A stretch of DNA of 64,000 bases from a virus. Under the pieces are notes generated by a model. The model did no database searches. It saw nothing but the letters and a program-made list of their open reading frames with translations, and had not been told where the DNA came from. The stretch covers positions 21,028-85,027 of IMG/VR virus record IMGVR_UViG_3300032053_000032; one strand, 5' to 3'. Below, one piece after another: positions 57,546 through 64,000 of this stretch. Position numbers and translations under genes: made by a program. Numbering within the stretch: position 1 is the first letter of the stretch; every line of letters starts with the position of its first letter.

Positions 57546-57913
57546 AGGATGGCGTGCTCTCCGTGAAGGACGCTGACCTGCTCCGAACGATCATGGAGTG
57601 GGCGCGCAGCCTGCCAACATCGAACCTTCAAGATTCGCTAGAATCTGTTGGCGCGACACCGCATAGCGGCGTGCTTCCGCAGCTGTACGAGTACGAGTAC
57701 ATCAAGATCGCGCGCCTGATGCTCCTCGGGCAGGGCGCTCGTGACTGCGACGTCGACACCATCGCGAAGGTAGTTGAGGTCGCGGAAGCTGCTCTTGCTG
57801 AGCACGCGCTCCGCGGTCACGGACAGCCCGGACAACCGCCGCACGCACGACCCCTCGACTGGGGTAGCGAGATGCAAGATAAGGCTGGATTCCTACTATG
57901 GCCAAAAACGTAA
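57542..57913 (+). CDS. Small hypothetical protein
   Basis: 123 residues from ATG 57542. Helical (KDADLLRTIMEWARSLPTSN, then DTIAKVVEVAEAALAEHALR). The tail is Gly/His/Pro-rich. Overlaps the next gene by 16 bp. Confidence 0.5.
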   Translation: MKDGVLSVKDADLLRTIMEWARSLPTSNLQDSLESVGATPHSGVLPQLYEYEYIKIARLMLLGQGARDCDVDTIAKVVEVAEAALAEHALRGHGQPGQPPHARPLDWGSEMQDKAGFLLWPKT

Positions 57914-58113
57914 GTAAATCCGTGCCTATGTGCGGTCTTCCGGGTTCGACGTGCATGGAGATAGCGAGTGTCTCCTGCACCCGCTGTTCGGCGTACGTCT
58001 GCACCCGCCACAGCACTCAAGTTCGGTGGGGCTTGCAGATCGGCCCCGTGATCCGGATCGTGAACATGTGCTGGGACTGCGCGGACAGCGTTTCAGACAC
58101 CGGAGGCGAGTAG
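57898..58113 (+). CDS. Cys-rich small protein
   Basis: 71 residues from ATG 57898. CGLPGSTC, CTRC, CTRH and CWDC give enough ligands for two zinc ions. The next gene starts directly at its stop. Confidence 0.5.
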   Translation: MAKNVSKSVPMCGLPGSTCMEIASVSCTRCSAYVCTRHSTQVRWGLQIGPVIRIVNMCWDCADSVSDTGGE

Positions 58114-58314
58114 ATGGACATCGGACCGCGTGAACCTGGAACCCGACCGCGCACGAACGACGAAGCCTGGGAGTTCGTCGACATCGTGCTAGACGACCTC
58201 ATCCCGTGGGTGCGCTCGCGCATCAAGCACGTCCGCGACTCGATAGGCACGGAGGCACGACGTGAGGAGATGGTTCTGACGTCCGTGCTGAATATGCTCG
58301 GGTTTAAGCCATGA
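58114..58314 (+). CDS. Small hypothetical protein
   Basis: 66 residues, helical and charged (DEAWEFVDIVLDDLIPWVRS). Starts directly after the previous stop and overlaps the next gene by ATGA. No recognised family. Confidence 0.5.
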   Translation: MDIGPREPGTRPRTNDEAWEFVDIVLDDLIPWVRSRIKHVRDSIGTEARREEMVLTSVLNMLGFKP

Positions 58315-58613
58315 CCCGTGTGAGCCAGCTCCCCGAGCGTCTACCCATCACCGAGCCCTGTACCTGTGACCTCTGCCAGCAGCATCGGATGCTCCCTGGC
58401 AGCGCCGTCCGCTACGGATACCCCCTGTCAGGGAGCAGCGGGTATCCGTTCTCTTTCGAGGTCAAGCCGGAGAAGACCACCCCAGGCCGCCTGTCCTGGG
58501 CCTGGTGGCGTTCCGGCAGCCGCCGCGCCCGCGGGTTCCCTTCCGCTTGCGCGGCCCACAGGGACGCTCTGGCAGCGGTAACAGCCCTCCTAGCGCCCAA
58601 GACCCGCCCGTGA
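58311..58613 (+). CDS. Small basic hypothetical protein with Cys motif
   Basis: 100 residues. CTCDLCQQH near 17-25 and a later CAAH could bind zinc. A 9-bp perfect inverted repeat (CGGATACCC at 58415, GGGTATCCG at 58440) lies inside the gene. ATGA overlap upstream. Confidence 0.45.
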   Translation: MTRVSQLPERLPITEPCTCDLCQQHRMLPGSAVRYGYPLSGSSGYPFSFEVKPEKTTPGRLSWAWWRSGSRRARGFPSACAAHRDALAAVTALLAPKTRP

Positions 58614-58791
58614 GCGAACTTCACCGAGAAGTGGAGAAGCCGCGCCGACTCGCCAAGAGCTAGCAGCTCAGGCCGTAGAAGCGGCCCTTCGTGACCCGGA
58701 ACGTGAAGAATGGGCAGGTCATGAGTCGCACCGAGAAAACCATCGGATTGTGGCCCTCGGATTCATGCCGATCGGCGGTTTTCGTAGGTAG
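58610..58791 (+). CDS. Small gene with apparent -1 frame shift
   Basis: GTG 58610 overlaps the previous stop (GTGA) and reads SELHREVEKPRRLAKS to TAG 58661. The -1 frame then looks strongly coding (ELAAQAVEAALRDPEREEWA, then HRIVALGFMPIGGFRR) to TAG 58789-58791 but has no start codon of its own. The two parts together would give a helical protein of about 60 residues. Confidence 0.35.
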
Positions 58792-58839
58792 AAATAGGCT
58801 GCTTTGTACAGTCCAGCGAAACTTTGAACAGGAGACACC

Positions 58840-59493
58840 ATGGAGCCCTGCGAAACGTGCGGTTCTACCCCAGCAAACCCGTCAGTTCGCTACTGCGCCG
58901 ACTGCACGGATCCTCACGACAGGAGGTGGTGCAAGCAAGCCAACCCGCTGACCAACCCGCTGACCCCTACCGACTACTTTCACCGCGAGTTCCCGCGTCA
59001 CGGAACGCTCGTACGACCCGGAGACGCGCGTCCGGCTCCGTGGATGCCAAAGGACGGTAACGGCTACAATCGCCCCAAGTACTGCACGGACGTGTGGGCG
59101 CTGCTTCAGTACGACTTGCTGGGGCTTGATCTGTCTTCCGGCATCGCCGAGCCCTGCGAGTCCTTGGCGTTATCCGGGTGGCTCTCGCGAGAGCACAGGA
59201 ATTTACCGAAAGGCGGGCGAGGGAACTTGTGGGAGTTCCGCGGAAAGAAGTCGAACGCCATCTTCGTGCCCGGCTGGATTCACCTCTGCGTGGTTAAGCT
59301 TCCAAACCGCTATGAGGCCGCGCTCGCTATCTGGCTCGCGATGAACGTGCTCACGCCGCTTCAGATCTTCTTCGCGGTGCAGGACAACGACCGGAACGGG
59401 TTCGTGCAGTTCATGCGCGAGACGGGCTACGATCCCGAGCACGAGATGTTCGCCCTCGAAGCCGAGGCAGCTATGCGTGGTCACGCCGGATGA
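58840..59493 (+). CDS. Hypothetical protein with N-terminal zinc motif
   Basis: 217 residues, ATG after CAGGAG. N-terminal CETCGS and CADC form a zinc ribbon; the rest is an alpha/beta domain (ALAIWLAMNVLTPLQIFFAV) with YCTDVWALLQYDLLG. Largest gene in the terminase-portal gap. An overlapping ORF at 58691-58951 is rejected. Confidence 0.5.
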   Translation: MEPCETCGSTPANPSVRYCADCTDPHDRRWCKQANPLTNPLTPTDYFHREFPRHGTLVRPGDARPAPWMPKDGNGYNRPKYCTDVWALLQYDLLGLDLSSGIAEPCESLALSGWLSREHRNLPKGGRGNLWEFRGKKSNAIFVPGWIHLCVVKLPNRYEAALAIWLAMNVLTPLQIFFAVQDNDRNGFVQFMRETGYDPEHEMFALEAEAAMRGHAG

Positions 59494-59804
59494 CCTGCTC
59501 CTCCTGCATAAGGAAGCTGCGTGAAAGGCGGGCAAGGCGCGGCCTGGATACATGCGCTATCTGCCAAAATAGGGCAGCGCATCAAGCCGAACGTGCACTC
59601 GCCCGTGCCTGGCTCCCTGGTGTTCTCGCCGACCTAGAGGACGAAGCTCAACGCAAACCTACTGCCCAGCAAGAAGTAGGAAGTGCTATCTTGACTTCAT
59701 GCCAGTGGCTGGTGACGCCTTCCGAAACATCACGAACGCTATGCCGCCGGGCACGGGCGGACGTCTTCGGCGTCTCGGCTTATCGCCGCGCGCTCAGCGC
59801 CTGA
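59490..59804 (+). CDS. Cys-rich protein carrying the duplicated segment
   Basis: 104 residues from ATG 59490 (ATGA overlap). CSSC and CAIC near the N-terminus, then RAWLPGVLADLE encoded by the 41-bp repeat shared with the SbcD-like gene. The last 35 residues overlap the portal start in another frame and look less coding, so the true end may differ. Confidence 0.45.
   Translation: MTCSSCIRKLRERRARRGLDTCAICQNRAAHQAERALARAWLPGVLADLEDEAQRKPTAQQEVGSAILTSCQWLVTPSETSRTLCRRARADVFGVSAYRRALSA
59600..59640. repeat. 41-bp exact repeat, copy 2
   Basis: Identical to 46108-46148 and in the same codon register; probably copied by recombination between the two loci. Confidence 0.85.
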
Positions 59805-61321
59805 ACGAGCTTTGGGCGCGCTACAAGACGCAGCAGTACGACGTCCGCCTGGCCGACTGGGACGGTAGCCAGCGGCCGACGAGTGTTGAGCGGGAGATCA
59901 TCTCCAGCCAGGGCTTCATCCCGCCGGGCTTCTACGATGCTGGTGGGCAGATGGACAGCCTGCCCATCAAGTTCCGCCGGCCCTCTACACCGTACCACCT
60001 CGCCAAGGTGATCGTGGACCGCTTTACCGGGCTCCTGTTCACGGAGTCCAGGCACCCGCGGATCCGCTGTCCAGGTGACAGCGATACCGAGGACTACGTG
60101 GCTGGTATCGCTGACGTGACCCGGCTCTGGGCGCGCTGCATCGAGGCCCGGCAGTTCGGCGGCGCTACGGGCTCCGCGTGCATGTCCTTCATGTTCGACG
60201 AAGGGCGCCCAGTCATCGAGGTTCACGATCCGCGCTGGACGACCCCTAAGTTCGTCTCGCGCACGAACAAGAAGCTCACAGCCATCGAGGAGAGGTATCA
60301 GTACCCGGAGGAGGTCTTCAACCCGAAGACCGAGCGATACGAGGAGATCGCATTCTGGTACCGGCGCACCATCGACATCCGCAAGGACGTCTTGTTCAAG
60401 CCCGTGCCGGTGGGCAGCGGTGACGAACCAGACTGGGATAACCTCATCGAACGCGAGGTCGAGCATGGGCACGGCTTCTGCCCCGTGATCTGGGTGCAGA
60501 ACCTCCCCGTGAAGGGCGAGGTTGACGGGGAAGGTGACTGCTCCGGCATCTTCGACCTCTGCGACGCGATCGACATGCTCCTATCCGCAGGGAACCAGGG
60601 CACGATCCTGAACTGCGATCCAACGCCAGTGCTCTCGACCGACAAGGAAGACTGGCCGGTGCTCCGCAAGGGTTCCGCGAACGCCGTCAAGCTGGAGAAG
60701 GGCGGGGGCTTTTCCTACGCCGAGATCACCGGAGCTGGCCCGAAGGCCGCGCTGGAGATGGCCGACAAGCTGCGCTCGCTCGCGCTCGAAGTCGCGCAGT
60801 GTACGTTGGAGCATCCTGATGTCGCGAACCGGACCGCGACCGAGGTCGAGCGCAGCACCGAGAGCATGAACAGCAAGGGCGACATCCTACGCGAGCAGTA
60901 CGGACAGCACGCCGTGCTCCCCCTGCTGGAGATGATCATCGCCGCGGCTCGGAAGCTTGGAACGCCGCGCGCCGTCAATGGTGAGGTTACCCGCTCGACC
61001 ATCTCGATCCCGCCGCGCGTCATCGAGGACGAAACCGGGAACGTAACCGTAGTGGAGCGCAAGCTCGGCCCCGGCGCACCGCTGCAACTCCTCTGGTCTG
61101 GCTACGCCAAGCCCTCTATCAAGGACGCGAGCGACGCCGCTACCGCCGCCTCGACCGCGAAGGCCGCCGGGCTCATCGACTCCGAGAGCGCCAGCCAGTA
61201 CGTCGCGCCGTACTTCAACGTCGAAAACCCTCGCGCGATGATCGCGAAAGCGAAGGAAGAGGCAGCCTCCGAACAGGAAGCCGTCCAGTCCTCGCTGATG
61301 CAAGCAAACCGCAGCGGATAG
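59699..61321 (+). CDS. Portal protein
   Basis: 540 residues from ATG 59699; a second in-frame ATG lies at 59741. Forms the dodecameric DNA gate of the head. Portal-like features: KVIVDRFTGLLFTESRHPRI near 90-110, the middle EREVEHGHGFCPVIWVQNLP, the helical ADKLRSLALEVAQCTLEHPD with NRTATEVERSTESMNSKGDI, and an Ala-rich C-terminal helix. Follows terminase, as expected. Confidence 0.8.
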   Translation: MPVAGDAFRNITNAMPPGTGGRLRRLGLSPRAQRLNELWARYKTQQYDVRLADWDGSQRPTSVEREIISSQGFIPPGFYDAGGQMDSLPIKFRRPSTPYHLAKVIVDRFTGLLFTESRHPRIRCPGDSDTEDYVAGIADVTRLWARCIEARQFGGATGSACMSFMFDEGRPVIEVHDPRWTTPKFVSRTNKKLTAIEERYQYPEEVFNPKTERYEEIAFWYRRTIDIRKDVLFKPVPVGSGDEPDWDNLIEREVEHGHGFCPVIWVQNLPVKGEVDGEGDCSGIFDLCDAIDMLLSAGNQGTILNCDPTPVLSTDKEDWPVLRKGSANAVKLEKGGGFSYAEITGAGPKAALEMADKLRSLALEVAQCTLEHPDVANRTATEVERSTESMNSKGDILREQYGQHAVLPLLEMIIAAARKLGTPRAVNGEVTRSTISIPPRVIEDETGNVTVVERKLGPGAPLQLLWSGYAKPSIKDASDAATAASTAKAAGLIDSESASQYVAPYFNVENPRAMIAKAKEEAASEQEAVQSSLMQANRSG

Positions 61322-61335
61322 CCCAAGCCTCGATC

Positions 61336-61545
61336 ATGGCCACCTGCTTCTGCTCCAGACTTCATCCATGTCAATGCCGAGCGGCGCTACGCTGTGAAGT
61401 GCAGGTCTGGAAGCGCCAGCACGGCTACGTGGCCAACTGGCGCGTCATCCGCGACGTGGCGCTGTTCTTCGCGGTGTTCGGCGGGCTGTTCATCTACCCG
61501 ATCGTGCGGTCGCTCATCGAGATCGCCATGTTTGGGCGTAAGTAA
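61336..61545 (+). CDS. Small Cys-rich single-TM protein
   Basis: 69 residues from ATG 61336. CFCSRLHPCQC at the N-terminus, then a hydrophobic segment at about 40-60 (DVALFFAVFGGLFIYPIV). No SD; the GTG at 61399 is an alternative start that keeps the membrane part. Confidence 0.4.
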   Translation: MATCFCSRLHPCQCRAALRCEVQVWKRQHGYVANWRVIRDVALFFAVFGGLFIYPIVRSLIEIAMFGRK

Positions 61546-61555
61546 AGGTGCGGCC

Positions 61556-61664
61556 ATGAGCGACGACGTTGGCGACGGAGATCGCGGCGGCGTGCCGGGC
61601 GGAGAGGGCGCCGGTGCCGATCTGGCCCGACGCCATCCACGGGCTGGTGGAGGTGACCCGATGA
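61556..61664 (+). CDS. Small gene with apparent -1 frame shift
   Basis: ATG 61556 with AAAGGTG upstream reads SDDV, then the coding signal moves to the -1 frame (ATEIAAACRAERAPVPIWPD, ending HGLVEVTR) with TGA 61662-61664 overlapping the next ATG. TTG 61569 is the only start in that frame. In the ATG frame there is no stop and the reading would run into the next gene. Confidence 0.35.
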
Positions 61665-62026
61665 AACGTCCGAGCTACCGTGATGCGGTCTTCCTGCTCG
61701 CGTTCAACGACGATGAGGCGGAGACGGACCCGGAGATCATAAAGAGCAGCGTGGCGCTGGGGATCGTGGCGACCATGTTCGGCGTCGAGGTCGACAAGCT
61801 CGCCCACGACGTCCTCAGGCTGCGCGAGGCGAACCAGGGCCGGTGCGCGACGTGCGGCCGGCCCTGCCCGCTGCGAACCTTTCCGCGGTCGCTGTGCGAC
61901 GTCTGCGAGGCGAAGCGGTCCGATCCCGGTCCGTGCTCGTCGTGCGATGGCACGGGCCGACGTCCGTTCCCGGGGACCGAAGGCGGCATCCTGTGCCGCG
62001 ACTGTGACGGGGTCGGCACCCGATGA
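61661..62026 (+). CDS. Zinc-finger protein
   Basis: 121 residues from ATG 61661 with GGAGGTG upstream; longer frames (from 61556) are rejected. CATCGRPC, CDVC, CSSCDGTG and CRDCDGVG resemble DnaJ-type zinc repeats. Helical N-terminal half. Probably protein- or nucleic-acid-binding. Confidence 0.5.
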   Translation: MKRPSYRDAVFLLAFNDDEAETDPEIIKSSVALGIVATMFGVEVDKLAHDVLRLREANQGRCATCGRPCPLRTFPRSLCDVCEAKRSDPGPCSSCDGTGRRPFPGTEGGILCRDCDGVGTR

Positions 62027-62292
62027 TCGCGCCCAGGTTCACGGACGGGGAGCTGGGCACCATTCGCTCCCTGTGCAGTATCCACGTCGACACCGACGAT
62101 GCAAGCAATCGCACGGTGGCGGTGCTCAAGCGAGTGATCGCCAAGATCGACGCCTCGCGCGACCGTCCGCCCTGCAAGGAGTGCGGGCAGCCGATGCTCC
62201 CGCGCGACGTGGCCAAGCTGCCCGGCGAGTACGAGCACGCGAACGGATGTTCACAGGGCAGGGCACCAGGTTCGACCCGGGTGCGCCGATGA
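62023..62292 (+). CDS. Small zinc-motif protein
   Basis: 89 residues, ATGA overlap upstream. CKECGQPM and a later HANGC suggest one zinc site. Helical N-terminus. Unknown family. Confidence 0.45.
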   Translation: MIAPRFTDGELGTIRSLCSIHVDTDDASNRTVAVLKRVIAKIDASRDRPPCKECGQPMLPRDVAKLPGEYEHANGCSQGRAPGSTRVRR

Positions 62293-62501
62293 GCCTCCTC
62301 GAGCTGGTCGGGCTCGGGATCGGGCTGCCCGTCTCCCTCTTCGCTGCTCTCGTGCTCGGCGGTACTCACTGCCCTGTTGGGGATGGCGAAAGCTATGTCA
62401 GGCAAGGGATCCCGCGACTGGCCGCCGAAGGCGCCATGGAAGCGAAGCAGCCGGTCAGTGAATGGGCCGGCAACGCGCTCAGCCTGCGCGGTCGGAACTG
62501 A
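62289..62501 (+). CDS. Small membrane protein
   Basis: 70 residues from ATG 62289 (ATGA overlap). Hydrophobic segment at 2-25 (SLLELVGLGIGLPVSLFAAL) then a polar tail. Could be a secreted or anchored small protein. Confidence 0.4.
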   Translation: MSLLELVGLGIGLPVSLFAALVLGGTHCPVGDGESYVRQGIPRLAAEGAMEAKQPVSEWAGNALSLRGRN

Positions 62502-62584
62502 TGCACCGCTTCGAGTCGCTCGCATGGGAGATCGCCGTCACGCTGTTGTGGCTCTCGGGCCCCGCCGGGGTGTACCTGCGATGA
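62501..62584 (+). CDS. 27-residue peptide, possible TM
   Basis: ATG 62501 overlaps the previous stop; reads MHRFESLAWEIAVTLLWLSG and ends GVYLR. Its stop overlaps the next ATG (ATGA). Hydrophobic centre suggests a membrane peptide. Confidence 0.3.
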   Translation: MHRFESLAWEIAVTLLWLSGPAGVYLR

Positions 62585-62664
62585 CGCGCGCAGCAGACCT
62601 CTTCGCGGCCGTCGCCGCCGTCGACGTCATCGACTGCCGGTGTCCTGCGTCGGTGCGGCCGTGA
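62581..62664 (+). CDS. 27-residue peptide
   Basis: ATG 62581 overlaps the previous stop as ATGA; reads TRAADLFAAVAAVDVIDCRC. Part of a run of very small overlapping ORFs leading to the HAD-M14 gene. Confidence 0.3.
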   Translation: MTRAADLFAAVAAVDVIDCRCPASVRP

Positions 62665-62673
62665 CGCACCCGG

Positions 62674-62751
62674 GTGGCCGTGCTGAACACGTCACTCGGC
62701 GCGTTCTGCTTTCCGCCAGACGACAACACGCCGGATCGGGGGCCGCAGTGA
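62674..62751 (+). CDS. 25-residue peptide
   Basis: GTG 62674 (or 62680) to TGA 62751; reads VLNTSLGAFCFPPDDNTPDR. Its stop forms GTGA with the next possible start. Weak support. Confidence 0.2.
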   Translation: MAVLNTSLGAFCFPPDDNTPDRGPQ

Positions 62752-62807
62752 ACCCGCAAATCCGCCACGCGCAGCGCGCCTGCGAGGCGGCCAAGGCCAG
62801 GCAGTGA
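62748..62807 (+). CDS. 19-residue peptide ORF
   Basis: GTG 62748 to TGA 62807, overlapping the previous and next genes by GTGA; reads NPQIRHAQRACEAAKARQ. May be only a translational bridge to the large gene that follows. Confidence 0.2.
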   Translation: MNPQIRHAQRACEAAKARQ

Positions 62808-64000
62808 GAATCGCAATCGACTTTGACGGAACCATCGTTGACGACTCCCACGCGTACGACGACACGAGCACGCCGCTCGTCTTCAACCACGGTGCCCGAG
62901 AAGCGCTCTACTCCCTGAAGCGCGCTGGGCACTGGCTGATGCTCTGGTCTGGCCGGTCTACCGTAGGCTCGCAGATGCTGTCGTCCACCCTGAACAAGGC
63001 GCGCCTCAAGCAGATGCTGGAGTTCGTCGCGCGTGAGCTGCCAACCGTATTCGACGCCGTAGATGATGGGCACTCCGGGAAGCCGAGTGTCGACCTCTTC
63101 ATCGATGACAAGGCGATCCGCTTCGGTGCCGACATGGGCGGGGTAGGTTGGAAGCGCATCGCGGGCGCGTTTGGGCAAGCCCCCGAGAGTCAGCCAGGTC
63201 GTGTCGGCCCGAGCTGGAAAGAGATGAGCCTGGAGTGGTCCCGCGAGGTGCGGCAGCACGGCGTGAGCGAGGTGAAGTCGTTTGGCTCCATCACCGATAT
63301 CGGGAAGACCAAGGCCGGGCGGGTTATCAGGATCATGACCAGCGGATCGCGCGACTGCATCATCATCGCTGGGCAGCACGGTGAGGAGCCTGCTGGCGTG
63401 ATCGCGCTCTACAAGCACGCTCAGGAGATCTTCGACTTCGCGGCGAAGCTCGACGTGCGGCTCATCGTCTACCCGTGCGTGAACCCAGAAGGGTACGACC
63501 GCGGGCAGCGCCACAATATGGCGAACGAGCAGCCGACCAACAGCTTCTTGGAGTACCGGCTCGCTGGCGCGAAGCACTGGGTTGGCGAGGTCCCACCCGG
63601 TAAGGTCGCGCAGGGCGTCCGCGACTTCTCAAACCCTACATCCAAGGAAACGCGCTACCTGAGCGAGGACCTGCACCGTCTTGGCCTGACGAAGGGCTTC
63701 ACGGTCCTCGACATGCACGAGGACTCGATGGTCCCGGCTGGCGGCGCGTTCGCCTACGTGTTCGGTGAGCGCGAGAAGTACGCCGCCGTGATGCAGCGCA
63801 GCGGCGCGATCCCGCTCGCGAACACGAAGCTCAAGAACGACTCCTGGACCGACCTACACACCGACCTCTGGACAGACGAGCACGGACTCGTCGAGTTCAT
63901 GGACGGCACGGTCACCGACTACCTCTGGCGCCGTAGCGCGGGGATGTCGGCGTGTCTGGAGTGCTCAACGAAGGACCTGCCGTCTGCGGTAGGAATCGCG
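62804..64000 (+). CDS. HAD-type phosphatase fused to M14-like zinc carboxypeptidase (3' partial)
   Basis: GTG 62804 (GTGA overlap) and open to the window end, at least 399 residues. Residues 1-125 are HAD-like: IAIDFDGTIVDDSH with the nucleophile Asp, MLWSGRST and the DLFIDDKA acidic pair. From about 155 on the protein matches the M14/succinylglutamate-desuccinylase fold: AGQHGEEPAG with zinc His and Glu near 192-195, NPEGYDRGQRHN, DMHED with the third ligand, and CLECSTKDLP with a catalytic Glu. Substrate unknown. It lies after the portal, where a head protease is often found, but it is not of the usual prohead protease type. Confidence 0.7.
   Translation, partial: MRIAIDFDGTIVDDSHAYDDTSTPLVFNHGAREALYSLKRAGHWLMLWSGRSTVGSQMLSSTLNKARLKQMLEFVARELPTVFDAVDDGHSGKPSVDLFIDDKAIRFGADMGGVGWKRIAGAFGQAPESQPGRVGPSWKEMSLEWSREVRQHGVSEVKSFGSITDIGKTKAGRVIRIMTSGSRDCIIIAGQHGEEPAGVIALYKHAQEIFDFAAKLDVRLIVYPCVNPEGYDRGQRHNMANEQPTNSFLEYRLAGAKHWVGEVPPGKVAQGVRDFSNPTSKETRYLSEDLHRLGLTKGFTVLDMHEDSMVPAGGAFAYVFGEREKYAAVMQRSGAIPLANTKLKNDSWTDLHTDLWTDEHGLVEFMDGTVTDYLWRRSAGMSACLECSTKDLPSAVGIA

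Noticed and set aside
58691-58951. ORF of 86 codons
   Set aside because: Overlaps the start of the better supported gene at 58840 and lacks a plausible product.
1-64000. CRISPR arrays, insertion sequences, integrase or attachment sites
   Set aside because: No regularly spaced repeats, no transposase or recombinase motifs and no att-like duplication next to a tRNA were seen.

Overview
The window is a 64 kb, GC-rich stretch of a tailed phage (Caudoviricetes) with a contractile, Mu/P2-type baseplate and a T4-like replication and recombination set. There are no rRNA genes and no convincing complete tRNA. No integrase or transposase was seen. Genes are packed head to tail, often with ATGA or GTGA start/stop overlaps. 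The first gene (baseplate hub) is cut by the left edge and the last (HAD plus M14 peptidase fusion) by the right edge. Capsid, tail sheath, tail tube and tape-measure genes are absent and presumably lie outside the window. The host cannot be identified from this sequence.

Layout. 1-5.5 kb (+): baseplate hub, spike, gp25/W-like wedge protein and two J-like wedge proteins. 5.5-17.1 kb (+): tail fibre and spike proteins, including two paralogous spikes and small companion proteins. 17.2-18.8 kb (+): lysis genes, with a holin-like protein, a puzzling -1-frame extension and an amidase endolysin. 18.7-28.5 kb (-): accessory or early genes. These are a Zn-finger/wHTH protein, a stand-alone TSCPD domain, a DUF1064 nuclease, a VWA metallopeptidase with a MoxR ATPase, two gamma-glutamyl cyclotransferase-like proteins and an amidoligase, mixed with small proteins. 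28.5-28.9 kb: divergent control region. 28.9-35.2 kb (+): small Zn proteins, a sigma-like factor, a HTH protein and a UvsW-like helicase. 35.4-50.5 kb (+): winged-helix initiator candidate, DnaB-like helicase, primase, UDG-PolA fusion, UvsY-like protein, gp32-like SSB, RecA/UvsX, SbcD/SbcC (gp47/gp46-like), dCTP deaminase-like protein, Dam methylase and a ParB-like protein. 50.5-54.0 kb (-): two PAPS-reductase-like proteins, a cupin and a second ParB-like protein. 54.1-64 kb (+): small and large terminase, a cluster of small Cys-rich proteins, portal, more small proteins and the HAD-M14 fusion.

How it fits together. Initiator, helicase, primase and PolA would start replication; UvsX/UvsY/gp32/gp46/gp47/UvsW homologues would support recombination-dependent replication, terminase plus portal would package DNA, and the baseplate and spikes would infect. 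The most unusual elements are a family of near-leaderless promoter-start cassettes shared by both strands around 22-30 kb, and a doubled ParB/PAPS-reductase (IbrAB-like) locus. Others are the amidoligase-cyclotransferase module, a candidate origin inside the initiator gene, a possible 114-nt structured RNA or small inverted-repeat element, and several small genes whose coding signal jumps by -1 although the long genes are intact.
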